Assembly: GCA_016190505.1 (NCBI GenBank)
Contig: JACPQM010000004.1
Span: 1 to 58,191 of the forward strand
Direction of reading: 5' to 3'
From: Chloroflexota bacterium
GTDB lineage: Bacteria; Chloroflexota; Dehalococcoidia; JACPQK01
Length of the DNA stretch: 58,191 bases
Each line of letters starts with the position of its first letter. Within the stretch, counting starts at the first letter, position 1. Shown here in pieces: positions 24,601-32,118 of the stretch. Both the position numbers and the translations under genes were made by a program. The notes under the pieces are model-generated. The model searched no databases and was not told the DNA's origin. It worked only from the letters and a program-made list of their open reading frames with translations.

Positions 24601-25306
24601 TATTCGTCCAGACCACGGTGTTGCCCACATTGACCGTAAGGGAGACGGGGCCGAAGCTGTTGTCCCCCATGGTCACCTGGGTGGCGCCAGCCATGGTCGT
24701 GTCGGGAGCAGACGCAGGCCCCGGGGCCACCGCGGGCACCGGGACGGGCGCCGGCGTGGGCGCAGGCGATACTTGGGCCGGCGGGGCCGCTGGCAGCGTG
24801 ACAGCGGCGGGCTGGCCCGATACCAGGGCCGGGCTGCCCTGGACGGTGACCGTCGCCACCATCAGGGGATGAAGCTTGCAGTAGTAGCTGTATACCCCGG
24901 ACCGCTCGAAGGTGAAACTCCAGGCAGCCCCCTTGTGCATCAGGCCGCTCTCGAACAGGCCGTCTCGAGACGACACGGTGTGGGGGACAATCTCCAGGTT
25001 GTCCCATCGTACGGTGGTCCCCACCGCTACCGTCAGCTCTGCCGGCTGGTAGAGGTTGGAGGCCATGCCCACCACAGGAGGCTCCAGCCTGCTGGTGTTG
25101 TCTGGAACCAGGCCGGCTGCATCCTGGTCCGGCGCCATTGGAGCGACTATGCGTTCCGGGCTGGAGGGAGTAGGCGCTGTTGCCGGCGCCTGGGGAGAAG
25201 CGCCCCTGCAGCTTGCAGTAAATAGAGCGAGGGCTAGTCCGACGTAAAGTAGTGTTGTCAGCTTTGCTCCCCAACGACTTTGCCGGACTGCCCCACGTAG
25301 CTGCAT
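21650..25306 (-). CDS. Lipoprotein with ten tandem cupredoxin domains
   Basis: A 1218-residue exported protein. The signal ends in a lipobox-like FTASC (C33), so it is probably lipid-anchored. Ten plastocyanin-like domains of about 80 residues follow, each with a His in PHT (or DHT/RHR), then Y-x-C-x2-H-x2-M near its end: a complete His-Cys-His-Met type 1 copper site in every domain. Pro/Thr/Ala linkers (PTPTPAPTPTP) separate them. Domains 4-7 are nearly identical, also in DNA, from recent duplication. The protein could hold ten coppers and serve as an electron-carrying or copper-storing surface array. A large palindrome about 100 bp upstream is a candidate control site; a SCO-like gene is divergent. 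Confidence 0.88.
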   Translation of the reverse strand: MQLRGAVRQSRWGAKLTTLLYVGLALALFTASCRGASPQAPATAPTPSSPERIVAPMAPDQDAAGLVPDNTSRLEPPVVGMASNLYQPAELTVAVGTTVRWDNLEIVPHTVSSRDGLFESGLMHKGAAWSFTFERSGVYSYYCKLHPLMVATVTVQGSPALVSGQPAAVTLPAAPPAQVSPAPTPAPVPVPAVAPGPASAPDTTMAGATQVTMGDNSFGPVSLTVNVGNTVVWTNTSSLPHTVTASPGPSGFDSGILMPGATYSYTFTTSGTVNYVCIFHPGMDGSIVVAGNTPAPAPAASPAASAEPPAPGATPTPAPAAEPSLEPTPAPVATPAPGPAPTPSADAPATPDVTMDSGTFKPATLAVPVGKTVVWANTSNLPHTLAASDGSFDAGFLMPGASYSRTFTAPGIVNYTCIIHPGMVGSITVASEAPAPTAETPAAAEPAPDASPGTAPAPTPAATPLPTPSPTTAPGPAPTGDVTMGASSFSPGSLTVSAGKTVVWANTSSLPHTVTAPGASGFDSGILMVGSTYSYTFTAPGTYSYVCSLHPGMSGSVTVTGGSAGPTPTPAPTPTPTPTPVPGPVPTGDVTMGASSFSPGSLTVSAGKTVVWANSSSLPHTVTAGGMFDSGMVMQGSTYSYTFTAPGTYGYVCSLHPGMSGSVTVTGGSAGPTPTPAPTPTPTPTPVPGPAPTGDVTMEASSFSPGSLTVAAGKTVVWANTSSLPHTVTAGGMFDSGMVMPGSTYSYTFSAPGTYSYVCILHPGMAGSVTVTGGAAGPTPTPAPTPTPTPTPVPGPAPTGDVTMGASSFSPGSLTVAAGKTVVWANTSSLPHTVTAGDGSFDSGVLMPGATYSRTFATSGTHSYTCILHSGMAGSITVAGGTPVPAPTPTPEPTPAPSPIPSPAPSPTPGLALAVAIRDDFFSPTSATVDPGTTITWTNGGRSDHTVTFASGGYNSGRMAAGQTYSVTLNTSGVYTYVCAFHSGMTGSITVTSQGHVGLPPEPPPVVSPPQAPTQAQVSLLGLEQAPVTTTIAAGGKVTWVNNDTTRHRVRHDSRVDSHLDFDSGDLDPGRTWSRTFTVPGTYIYECHRHDNMAGTVVVVPSGQAAPAPGPTPVPTPTPAPAPPPTPSPTPAPDPAPAVAIAIRDDFFSPASSTVAAGTTVTWTNSGGDDHTVTFTSGGYNSGRMSPGRTYSVTLNTPGTYSYVCAFHSGMTGSITVN
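22890..23880. repeat. Tandem near-identical cupredoxin-coding units
   Basis: Four DNA units of about 330 bp encode domains 4-7 and their Pro/Thr linkers. Long stretches are identical, so the array is likely to change copy number by recombination and may be collapsed or expanded in assemblies. Confidence 0.85.
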
Positions 25307-25785
25307 ACTTTACCCCCTTAGCTGATTATGCGTAGCAGCCTGGCCGCCTACACCACCACACGGCGTAGTTTGGAGCCACCGGTACGTGTGACTGCGTACC
25401 TACCCAATTGGATAGGATAGGTACGCAACGTGTGAATTGGAAGGGGTCTTGAGTGGGAAGTGCGTGAGAAAATGCCCGTAGAAACGATTGTGAACTGGGC
25501 CTAGAACTGCTCAAAATAGCCGAGGTCCTGTAGGATGAGCTGGGTGCTTATGATTCCTGGTTGCACATAGTCGTGCGCGAACGTGAAGGGCAGGCCCAGG
25601 GCCGTAATCCGTGGATTCTTGTAGGGCGGAGCCCCAGCTCCGCCCGCTCAGGGCTAGGGCCCTGAGCTACGGGTTTTCACCCATAAGGTGAGCCTTTGGA
25701 ATCTGCATCCACGGATCAGGGCAGGGGACCAGGGCTGTGTGAATCGCGTGCGATTCTGGTAGAATGCTTGCGGGGTTAGGCGGTA
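25307..25785. other. Divergent control region between the cupredoxin and SCO-like genes
   Basis: No gene. It contains the 10-bp inverted repeat at 25393-25427, flanking ACGTGTGA direct repeats, a GTGCGTGAGAAAATG word like the repeats upstream of the winged-helix genes, CTAGAACTG at 25501-25509 (part of the shared 23-nt motif), a GGCGGAGC/GCTCCGCC hairpin near 25625-25645, and the palindrome GAATCGC-GT-GCGATTC at 25741-25756, 30 bp before the SCO gene. Confidence 0.6.
25393..25427. promoter_or_regulatory. Large inverted repeat upstream of the cupredoxin gene
   Basis: TGCGTACCTA, 15 nt, TAGGTACGCA: perfect 10-bp arms about 90-120 bp upstream of the lipoprotein start. The size and position fit an operator for a dimeric regulator; which one is unknown. 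Confidence 0.55.
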
Positions 25786-26385
25786 GTGCGACTTCGATTA
25801 GGCATCGTCCTCGCGGCGTTCCTGGGCCTGGCGGCTTGCCAGACAGGCCCCTACCTCCGTGGCCAGGCGGTGTCTCGCACGACCGCGCCCGATTTTGAAC
25901 TTGTCAGCCAGTCGGGGCAACCGCTCCGTCTTGCCGAGCTGCAAGGGCGGGTGGTTGTGCTCACCTTCCTGGACACCGATTGTACCGGGGACTGCCCGGA
26001 CATCACGTCCAAGCTGATCGAGACCGCGGGCCAGATTGACTACAGCGAGTCGGGCCGGGTCGCCTTCCTGGCGGTGACCACTAACCCGGAGGAAGACAAC
26101 GTGGAGAAGGCGGCCCAGTTCTGCCACCTGAATGACATGCCCGCCAACTTCTATTTCCTCACCGGAGCGCGCCCCGCTGTCGAGGCGGTTTGGGCCGGGT
26201 TCTACCCCTCCAACACCACTCCTGCCGCATCCCCTCTGGCCAAGACCAGGCTAGCGGTGATTGACCCGGTGGGCGATATCCGCTCTTACTTCTCTGGCCC
26301 TGACTTTGCCCCCGATGACCTGCGCCACGACATTCGAGCGTTGCTGTCCGAAGAGAACCTCCTGGCATTGCCGCTGTGCCACTGA
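25786..26385 (+). CDS. SCO1/SenC-like thioredoxin-fold lipoprotein
   Basis: A 199-residue lipoprotein (lipobox LAAC, C18; GTG start) with a thioredoxin-like fold of the SCO/SenC type. After APDFELVSQSGQPLRLAELQ comes LTFLDTDCTGDCPDIT with the CxxxC pair. SCO proteins deliver copper to cytochrome oxidase using these Cys residues and a later His in a D-H motif. Here the matching segment reads SPLAKTRLAVIDP, with no His, so it is more likely a thiol-disulfide reductase or a modified copper chaperone. It is divergent from the ten-cupredoxin gene, a plausible client. A GAATCGC palindrome precedes it. Confidence 0.8.
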   Translation: MRLRLGIVLAAFLGLAACQTGPYLRGQAVSRTTAPDFELVSQSGQPLRLAELQGRVVVLTFLDTDCTGDCPDITSKLIETAGQIDYSESGRVAFLAVTTNPEEDNVEKAAQFCHLNDMPANFYFLTGARPAVEAVWAGFYPSNTTPAASPLAKTRLAVIDPVGDIRSYFSGPDFAPDDLRHDIRALLSEENLLALPLCH

Positions 26386-26442
26386 TGGCGTGCCTTGCGA
26401 GAACATTACTGACTAGGTATACTTGGGCCACGGTGAGGCGTT

Positions 26443-26838
26443 ATGACTAGTAGCAAGGCCCGTGGCGACTTGATGCCCAAGGTCCTGGTCGTGGACGACG
26501 ACAACCGCATGGTGCTGCTGCTCACCATGACCATGCCCGGCAACTACGTGGTCATGCAGGCCAAAGACGGCGAAGAGGCCCTACGAATGGCCGAGGAGCA
26601 GGTCCCGGACGTTATCCTGCTAGATGTCAACATGCCCCGACTCAACGGCTTCGAGGTGCTCCGCAAGGTGCGCCAGTCCGGCAAGCTGAAGAAGACCCGG
26701 GTCATCATGGTCACCGCCAGGAGCGACGAGGCCGACCGCAACCTGGGCATGCAACTGGGGGCTAACGCTTACTTGTCGAAGCCCTTTAGCCCCCTGGCCC
26801 TCCTCGACCTGATCTCTAAACTCCTGTCAGAAGCGTAG
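26443..26838 (+). CDS. Single-domain response regulator (CheY-like)
   Basis: A 131-residue stand-alone receiver. It shows the acidic pair in LVVDDDNRM, the phospho-acceptor Asp in DVILLDVNMPRLNG, the Thr of IMVTARSDE and the Lys of LSKPFSPLAL. There is no output domain, so it must act by protein contact. It probably begins at 26443, although MPKVLVVDD at 26473 is also possible. A coiled-coil gene follows after 4 bases, suggesting co-translation and perhaps direct interaction. The phosphodonor may be one of the two kinases encoded nearby at 30829 and 37378. Confidence 0.88.
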   Translation: MTSSKARGDLMPKVLVVDDDNRMVLLLTMTMPGNYVVMQAKDGEEALRMAEEQVPDVILLDVNMPRLNGFEVLRKVRQSGKLKKTRVIMVTARSDEADRNLGMQLGANAYLSKPFSPLALLDLISKLLSEA

Positions 26839-26842
26839 TCCA

Positions 26843-27196
26843 ATGGAGCAGGACAAGCCGGCTGACGGAAATGCCGAGGGCCTGATCGAGGACCAGCTCC
26901 TCAAGTATGCCCGCGACCTCAAGCAGCTCTTCCTGGAACACAAAAGCCTCGAGGACACCGCGGCCCAGACCAAAGAGCAAGCCCATCTCCGCACCCAGGA
27001 GCTGGTGGCCCTCAATGCTTTTATCCGCCAGCGCTTGCTGGAGCTCTTCGAGCTAGAGCAGGAGTTCAGGGCCACGTTGGAGAGGCTCGATGCCATCGCC
27101 TCGGAGGTCTACCCTCTGTCCGCTCGGGAGACCCTCAAGCAGTGCATCGCTGAGGGGCAACAGCTTTTCGACCGGCTGAGTGCCCACGGGGTGTAG
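26843..27196 (+). CDS. Small coiled-coil protein, unknown
   Basis: A 117-residue protein, almost wholly helical, with heptad-like hydrophobic spacing from residue 15 to 95 (DQLLKYARDLKQLFLEHKSL, then ELVALNAFIRQRLLELFELE). It has one Cys and no membrane segment. I do not recognise a family. It starts 4 bases after the CheY-like gene and is surely in the same transcript. It may be the receiver's partner or a phosphotransfer-like adaptor, though no conserved phospho-His motif is visible. Confidence 0.65.
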   Translation: MEQDKPADGNAEGLIEDQLLKYARDLKQLFLEHKSLEDTAAQTKEQAHLRTQELVALNAFIRQRLLELFELEQEFRATLERLDAIASEVYPLSARETLKQCIAEGQQLFDRLSAHGV

Positions 27197-27210
27197 GCGC
27201 CTGCCCACCC

Positions 27211-28269
27211 CTAGACGCGCGACAGCAGAAGAATAGTCGAGTTCTGGGCTACCAGGAACATGCCCGCGGTGAGCATGCTCAGGCTGGCAAACAGCTCGAC
27301 CCGTGGCCACAGGCGCGAGGCGAGCACCACCGCTAAGGTGGCTGCCATCTTCACCACCACAAAGCCCATCACCGTGGGTCCGATGGTCCTCAGCAGTCCA
27401 GCGAGCAGGACATTAGCCTCCCTTCCGGAGTTGCTGAACACCATGAGCGAGGTTAGCGTGTCCCCGAAGCCGAAGAACATGATGGCGCCCAGCCAGAACA
27501 GGAATTGGAGGTCCTGGCTCACCCTGCCTGTGCCCCTGCCGTTGGCGGGCGCAGGCGGTGCGCCGGCGCCTCTGTCCACCCCTCCACGCCCATTCCGGCG
27601 CCGTCTGACCGCGTTCGTCACGTAGCTGAACGGATTAGTGTGCAGCCCTTCCAGGCGGCACCACCGAGGGCTACCGCCTGCCTGTCCGGACGCTTCCACG
27701 GGGCAGAGACCGCCCGGTGCGAGGGGGACGCTCGGCGAGGACTCGGACAACAGCGTCGCCTCCAGAGACTGGGACCGAGCGGAGGCTTCCCAGGCTTCCA
27801 CCAAACGCGAGGGCTGGCCCTGTTCCGGCCTGCAGTGCTGGTCAATGGCCTCCTGAACGCCGCCGTTGAGGGCCAGGATGGGCTTCACCCTGAGGTGGGT
27901 AAGCGACTCCACGACAGCGACACCGCTCTCATCCAGCGGCTCCTCCGTGACCAGCCGCAGCACCCCACCTTCCACCGAAATGGGGATAACCCCAAGATTG
28001 CGGCACAGCTCTTCGGGCAACAGGTCCAGGGCGGCAGGCTGCACCACGCACTGCCGGACATCCACCACCGGCAGGTCCAGGACGAAGGCCAGCACGCTGG
28101 CCACTATCTCCGAAGACAGGATGCCCCTCTCGAGGATGGTCCCCCTGAGGGACTTGCCGGCGATCCGGGCTCGCATCAGCGAGTCCAACTGGTTGCGGGT
28201 GAGGAATGCACCGTCCAACAGGGCCCTGGCCAGGGCCTCATCCATATTGCCGGTGGCCTTCGTCACCAT
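27211..28269 (-). CDS. MshEN-domain protein fused to a multi-pass membrane domain
   Basis: A 352-residue fusion. Residues 5-150 resemble the MshEN/GspE N-terminal domain (ALLDGAFLTRNQLDSLMRAR, LRGTILERGILSSEIVASVL), which binds cyclic di-GMP in some type II/IV secretion ATPases. A Gly/Arg-rich linker follows, then a C-terminal domain of three to four membrane segments (LFWLGAIMFFGFGDTLTSLM...). The latter is clearly related to the protein at 36981-37403 by FFG-x-GDT-x2-S-x2-VFS-x2-G. No ATPase domain is present. A membrane protein that senses cyclic di-GMP is a reasonable inference. It follows the exported proteins on the same strand. Confidence 0.7.
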   Translation of the reverse strand: MVTKATGNMDEALARALLDGAFLTRNQLDSLMRARIAGKSLRGTILERGILSSEIVASVLAFVLDLPVVDVRQCVVQPAALDLLPEELCRNLGVIPISVEGGVLRLVTEEPLDESGVAVVESLTHLRVKPILALNGGVQEAIDQHCRPEQGQPSRLVEAWEASARSQSLEATLLSESSPSVPLAPGGLCPVEASGQAGGSPRWCRLEGLHTNPFSYVTNAVRRRRNGRGGVDRGAGAPPAPANGRGTGRVSQDLQFLFWLGAIMFFGFGDTLTSLMVFSNSGREANVLLAGLLRTIGPTVMGFVVVKMAATLAVVLASRLWPRVELFASLSMLTAGMFLVAQNSTILLLSRV

Positions 28270-28330
28270 GGTCGGCGCTCCTCCCTTGATGTCCCTGGGT
28301 GTGTCTGTAGCGCTGCGTCGCTCGCCCGGC

Positions 28331-28927
28331 CTAGAACTCCACCGTCCTGATGCGTCCGCTAATCTCGAAGTAGCCTGACATCGCGGTGGGCGCCACGGTG
28401 AAAGTCAACAGTATCCCGTCCCCGGGAGTGCTGCCGACGCCGTTGGTGCCCGCATCGGCAGTGAACGTCCAGGTGTCAGACGTAACCCTTACCACGTCGT
28501 CAATAACCCCGGAACCCGATACCTGCAGGCTCAGACCGGGCACCCCTTCCACCAGTGACGGAACATTGGGGACGATCACGGAGAACTCGGCCACCGCCGC
28601 CCCGGAGCTACGGTTGACAATGGGCACCAGGACCATGAGGGACTCGCCGCGGTACATCTCCAGAGCGATGGCGAACTTGGTGCGGTCGTCCGAGGTGGAG
28701 CCGAAGAAGGACCTGTCCGGCGGAAAATTGTACGGCTGGGGCTTGTCCACGACCAGGGCCTGGCTAACCGATATGGGTACAGCGCCCTGGATATCCCCCT
28801 GGAGCACAGTGCCGGCGGCCGCCCCGGCACCCACGGCTAGCACGCTCAGGACTGCCACAATGACCGTGGCCGACTTCATGCTGAGATGTAGCTTGCCTAG
28901 CATTCTGTTGCCGCCCAGCGTGGCCAT
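28331..28927 (-). CDS. Exported protein, surface family member 5 (divergent)
   Basis: A 198-residue exported protein. The hydrophobic segment (SATVIVAVLSVLAVGAGAAA) is followed by GTVLQGDIQGAVPISVSQAL, which repeats the family block G-x-V-L-x-G-x-[VI]-x-G...V-x-Q. The C terminus (MSGYFEISGRIRTVEF) matches the family end PGFYTITGRI in shape. The middle is diverged, and EGVPGLSLQVSGSGVIDDVV looks like a beta sandwich. It is third in a minus-strand unit after the winged-helix regulator and another family member, and is followed by the MshEN fusion. Function is unknown. Confidence 0.65.
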   Translation of the reverse strand: MATLGGNRMLGKLHLSMKSATVIVAVLSVLAVGAGAAAGTVLQGDIQGAVPISVSQALVVDKPQPYNFPPDRSFFGSTSDDRTKFAIALEMYRGESLMVLVPIVNRSSGAAVAEFSVIVPNVPSLVEGVPGLSLQVSGSGVIDDVVRVTSDTWTFTADAGTNGVGSTPGDGILLTFTVAPTAMSGYFEISGRIRTVEF

Positions 28928-28983
28928 GGCAATTGCTCTCCCTCTTCTCGCGCTAAAGAACTCGGGCCCGCCCAGGGTCGAGT

Positions 28984-29520
28984 CTACTTGGACACCTGCT
29001 TGATGGTGCCGTCTACGTAATAGAAGCCGGGAGGCATATCGTCGGCCAGGGCCACGGTAATCACCAGGTCAGTGGTGGCGTTGTCGGAAGCGTTCATCCT
29101 GAACTTCCAGTTGAAAGGACCGGTCCGCACCGCGTTGGCCAGCACATCTCCGGCCTCGGTTACCGCCAGGGTGATGCCTTCCGGAGCCACCAGAGTGAGC
29201 TCGCCGGTCAGCTCCTGACCACTGAGGTTGGCCAGCGCCAGGTTGACGTTGAACTGGTCGCCGGTGAACAGTTCCGCCGACGCCGCGAACGCGGTGCCGT
29301 CGTCTTCCACAGTGACCAGGGATCGGGGAGCACCGGTGACCGACGTGCCAGCGTTCAGCCTGACCACCAGGGCCTGTCCCACCGTGGCCCCGATGCTACC
29401 GGTCACCCGGCCAGCCAGCACCACACCTACGGCCGCACCGGCCGTGGACAGTATGAGGGCCATGGCGACCACCGCCGCCGGCACCGACTTTCCCAGGATG
29501 CGCATATTCTTGCCACGCAT
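28984..29520 (-). CDS. Exported protein, surface family member 4
   Basis: A 178-residue exported protein. The start at 29520 is chosen because AGGAGG lies just upstream. The hydrophobic region (AAVVAMALILSTAGAAVGVV) passes into LAGRVTGSIGATVGQALVVR, the family block, and the C terminus DDMPPGFYYVDGTIKQVSK matches that of the 4.9-kb and 32.7-kb members (DDAAPGFYTITGRIIQV). A beta-rich domain lies between. It follows the winged-helix regulator by 30 bases and is probably co-transcribed and controlled by it. Confidence 0.7.
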   Translation of the reverse strand: MRGKNMRILGKSVPAAVVAMALILSTAGAAVGVVLAGRVTGSIGATVGQALVVRLNAGTSVTGAPRSLVTVEDDGTAFAASAELFTGDQFNVNLALANLSGQELTGELTLVAPEGITLAVTEAGDVLANAVRTGPFNWKFRMNASDNATTDLVITVALADDMPPGFYYVDGTIKQVSK

Positions 29521-29550
29521 TGCGGACCTCCTACCTGCTGCCATCGCCTG

Positions 29551-29886
29551 CTAGTTGGCCACCGCACCGGCCATCTGCCGGGCGCCGTCCCCATTGCCAC
29601 CGTTGCCGCCATCCACCGTCTGGAGCTCGGACAGGAGGGTCATCACCCCCTGGATCTGCCTGAGCGCCCCTTCTCCCATCTCGGTGAGCACGAAGCGACC
29701 CGAGATGTCCTTCTCGATGAAGGCATGACGGCACAGAAGGGCTAGATAGCGGACGAGCTGGTCGTAGCTGAGGTTGCTGCCGTACATGATGCCGGTCTTG
29801 GTGATGCCATTGCCGCGGCACAGGTGAAGCATCTCGCTAATGATCTCCACGCTGGACCTGCGGGCGCCGATTGTTGGTCTAGCCAT
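29551..29886 (-). CDS. Winged-helix regulator, ArnR-like
   Basis: A 111-residue DNA-binding protein. RRSSVEIISEMLHLCRGNGI followed by TKTGIMYGSNLSYDQLVRYL is the pattern of small winged-helix proteins best known from archaea (HTH_45/ArnR1-like), and LALLCRHAFIEKDISGRFVL is the wing region. The tail is Gly/Asn-rich. A paralog is at 40919-41185. Both genes have the same triple GTGAG repeat upstream, so they may regulate themselves or each other. It heads a unit of exported-protein genes. It is probably a dimeric repressor or switch for surface genes. Confidence 0.75.
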   Translation of the reverse strand: MARPTIGARRSSVEIISEMLHLCRGNGITKTGIMYGSNLSYDQLVRYLALLCRHAFIEKDISGRFVLTEMGEGALRQIQGVMTLLSELQTVDGGNGGNGDGARQMAGAVAN

Positions 29887-29949
29887 ACGTCACCCCTTTT
29901 AAGAAGCCTCAGGGTGCATTGTGACCGCTTCAGGGCAAGGGGATAAGTC

Positions 29950-29981
29950 GGTGAGAAATGTGTGTGAGAATGGTGTGTGGG
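29950..29981 (-). promoter_or_regulatory. Triple GTGAG-type repeat upstream of the winged-helix gene, copy 1
   Basis: GGTGAG, TGTGAG and TGTGTG begin at 29950, 29963 and 29974, spacings of 13 and 11. The same three words with the same spacings occur at 41348-41379 before the paralogous regulator gene. It lies 64-95 bp upstream of the start, suiting an operator. Confidence 0.6.
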
Positions 29982-30142
29982 ATATGTGGTTTAGTTACAG
30001 GTCAGATGTTCTAGCGGCAGAGCGGTGAAACCCAGTAGGGGCGCGGTTTCCGCGCCCGCGCGCCCCCAGCCGGGGCGGGGAAACCCCGCCCCTACGGGGG
30101 TAGGGGCGGGCCGAAGCCTGTAGCCTGTAGCCAGGCCGCTGC

Positions 30143-30832
30143 TCAGGCGTTGATCTTGTAGCCGAAGCCGCGGACGGTGACGATGAACTTGGACTCGGCG
30201 CCGGTGTCGCCCAGCTTCTGCCTCAGGTGCTGGATGTGCAGCTTGAGGAGATAGGGCGCCCCGACCGGGGTCTCCGTGCCCCAGATCTCCCGGGCGATGG
30301 TCTCGCGCTTCACCATCTTGCCAGCGTTGGACACCAGCAGGGCCAGGATCTTGAACTCCGTGGGGCTGAGCTTGACCGGGCGCTGCTCAACGAAGACGTC
30401 TATGGTGTCGGGGTTCAGCGTGATGGAGCCAGCCTTCAAGACCGCGTGGCCGTCCTCAACGGTCCCCGGACGGGAGCGGCGCAGCACCGCTGAGGCCCTG
30501 GCCAGTAGCTCGAACGGGGAGAATGGCTTGCCCAGGTAGTCATCGGCGCCAACTTGCAGGCCCCGCACTTTGTCACTCTCAGAGGCGCGCACCGTCAACA
30601 TGATGATGGGCACCTGAGAGAACTTGCGGATAGCTTGCAACACGGCAAAGCCGTCCTGGTCGGGGAGGTTCACGTCCAGGATAGTCAGGTCTAATGGCTG
30701 CGTGGAGGCCACGTCAACCCCTCCCTGGCCCGTGTCCCGTACCAGGACCTCGCTCTCCGGCCAGCGGACCGAGAATGCCATCTGCACCGTCTCAGCCACC
30801 TCGCGGTCATCCTCTATTATGAGTACTTTCAT
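30143..30832 (-). CDS. OmpR-family response regulator
   Basis: A 229-residue transcription regulator. The receiver domain (1-118) has EDDREV, phospho-Asp in DLTILDVNLPDQDG and Lys in LGKPFSPFELLA. The C-terminal winged helix (130-229) includes LSPTEFKILALLVSNAGKMV and HIQHLRQKLGD...VRGFGYKI, as in OmpR/PhoB. It is overlapped by 4 bases by the histidine kinase gene, so the pair is translationally coupled. The divergent genes from 32679 and the downstream surface genes are the nearest candidate targets. Confidence 0.93.
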   Translation of the reverse strand: MKVLIIEDDREVAETVQMAFSVRWPESEVLVRDTGQGGVDVASTQPLDLTILDVNLPDQDGFAVLQAIRKFSQVPIIMLTVRASESDKVRGLQVGADDYLGKPFSPFELLARASAVLRRSRPGTVEDGHAVLKAGSITLNPDTIDVFVEQRPVKLSPTEFKILALLVSNAGKMVKRETIAREIWGTETPVGAPYLLKLHIQHLRQKLGDTGAESKFIVTVRGFGYKINA

Positions 30833-32118
30833 TGCCTTCTCTCCTCGTTCGCTAGAGGGATAGCTATGGTAAACGCGGTGTTCCGCCTGCCTGCGTGGAC
30901 TGCCACTGAGCCGCCATGGGCCTCGACCAGGGTGTGAACGACGGTAAGGCCCAGGCCAGCCCCGGCCTTGAAGTTACCCGCCGACGATTTCCGAAAAGGC
31001 TCGAACAGCTTGTCCCTGATGGCCGGGTCCAGTGCAACTCCGGGGTTGGCCACTGTCACCAGCGCCCGGCGGTCCTGGCTGCCCAGGGATACGCGGATGG
31101 AGCCTCCAACCGCCGCTGCCTTGATGGCGTTGGACATCAGGTTCTGCACAACCTGCTGGAGCCTGATCTCGTCTCCTTTCACATAGAGGCCGTCCTTGAA
31201 CCTGGGCCGCCAGGCCACCGACAGACGCTTCTCTGCGAAAAACGGCCCCATCTCGTCCAGCACCGCGGCCACGACCTCGACCATGTCCACCACCCCAATG
31301 TCCAGAGACAGGGCGCCGCTCTGCGCCTGGGCCAGGTCAAGCAGATCGCTGATCAAGCGCCGCAGCCGCGACGTCGAGCGGTTCATAGTCTGCAAGAGCT
31401 TCCGGAAGTTCTCGGCGTCCGGTCCGGACAGCTCCAGGCCGTTGAGCAGCTCCTGGGCGGCCATCAGGGAGGTGAGAGGCGTCTTCAGCTCGTGGGACAC
31501 CAGGGAGAAGAAGTGCTCCCGGGCTTTCTGGGAGGCCTCGAGCTGGTGGAGGTGCTCCTGGTTGGTCTGGTAGATCTGGCTCAACTCCCGGGCGTAGATC
31601 TCCAGCTCCCGGGCATGGATTCGGGCCTCCGTCTGGTTCTCGATGAGGATGAGGCAGGCGGAGATGCCGCTGGCGCTGACCTGCACCGGGATGGCGACCA
31701 GGCGGAGCTCCAGGGGCGCACCCTCCCGGCCCTTGACCCGGCGCTCCATGGTCCAGCCTTTTCCGGGTGTGCACCGGTCCTGCCAGGGGCACCGGCCCTC
31801 GCCGGGCGCGGCGCCCGGGGCCTCCGCGCCCAGAAGAGTGGCCGCAGGCGAATTGAGCGTAATGCCCCCGGCACGCGGGCTGCACAGCAGGGCCGGCCAG
31901 TCCATGTCCTGCACTCGCACCTGGACGTGGTCTCCAATGTGCTGTCCCGCCTCTTGGGGCACCTCGCCCTCCACGCCGCGGTCCGCTTCCAGGCGCCAGG
32001 CGACGTTGGCGAGTCCTTCAGCGTCAACTGCCGTCATTGCCTCGCTGTCGGCGCATCGCCCCATGCCAGACAGTGGAGAAGCCACGGGCGCTTCGGCCCG
32101 CTCCGTAGTTTTGCGCAT
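30829..32118 (-). CDS. Soluble histidine kinase with PAS-like sensor domain
   Basis: A 429-residue kinase. The ATG at 32118 (MRKTTERAEAP) is preferred because the longer frame runs across a TCCCGACCAGTCGGGA palindrome. A PAS-like region with Cys residues (about 60-190, CPWQDRCTPGKG) is followed by a coiled coil, a HisKA domain with His in FFSLVSHELKTPL, and a HATPase domain (NLMSNAIKAAA, GAGLGLTVVHTLVEAHGG). No membrane segment, so it senses a cytoplasmic signal. It overlaps the OmpR-type regulator gene by 4 bases. Its promoter region also contains the shared operator for the divergent exported-protein gene. Confidence 0.88.
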   Translation of the reverse strand: MRKTTERAEAPVASPLSGMGRCADSEAMTAVDAEGLANVAWRLEADRGVEGEVPQEAGQHIGDHVQVRVQDMDWPALLCSPRAGGITLNSPAATLLGAEAPGAAPGEGRCPWQDRCTPGKGWTMERRVKGREGAPLELRLVAIPVQVSASGISACLILIENQTEARIHARELEIYARELSQIYQTNQEHLHQLEASQKAREHFFSLVSHELKTPLTSLMAAQELLNGLELSGPDAENFRKLLQTMNRSTSRLRRLISDLLDLAQAQSGALSLDIGVVDMVEVVAAVLDEMGPFFAEKRLSVAWRPRFKDGLYVKGDEIRLQQVVQNLMSNAIKAAAVGGSIRVSLGSQDRRALVTVANPGVALDPAIRDKLFEPFRKSSAGNFKAGAGLGLTVVHTLVEAHGGSVAVHAGRRNTAFTIAIPLANEERRQ

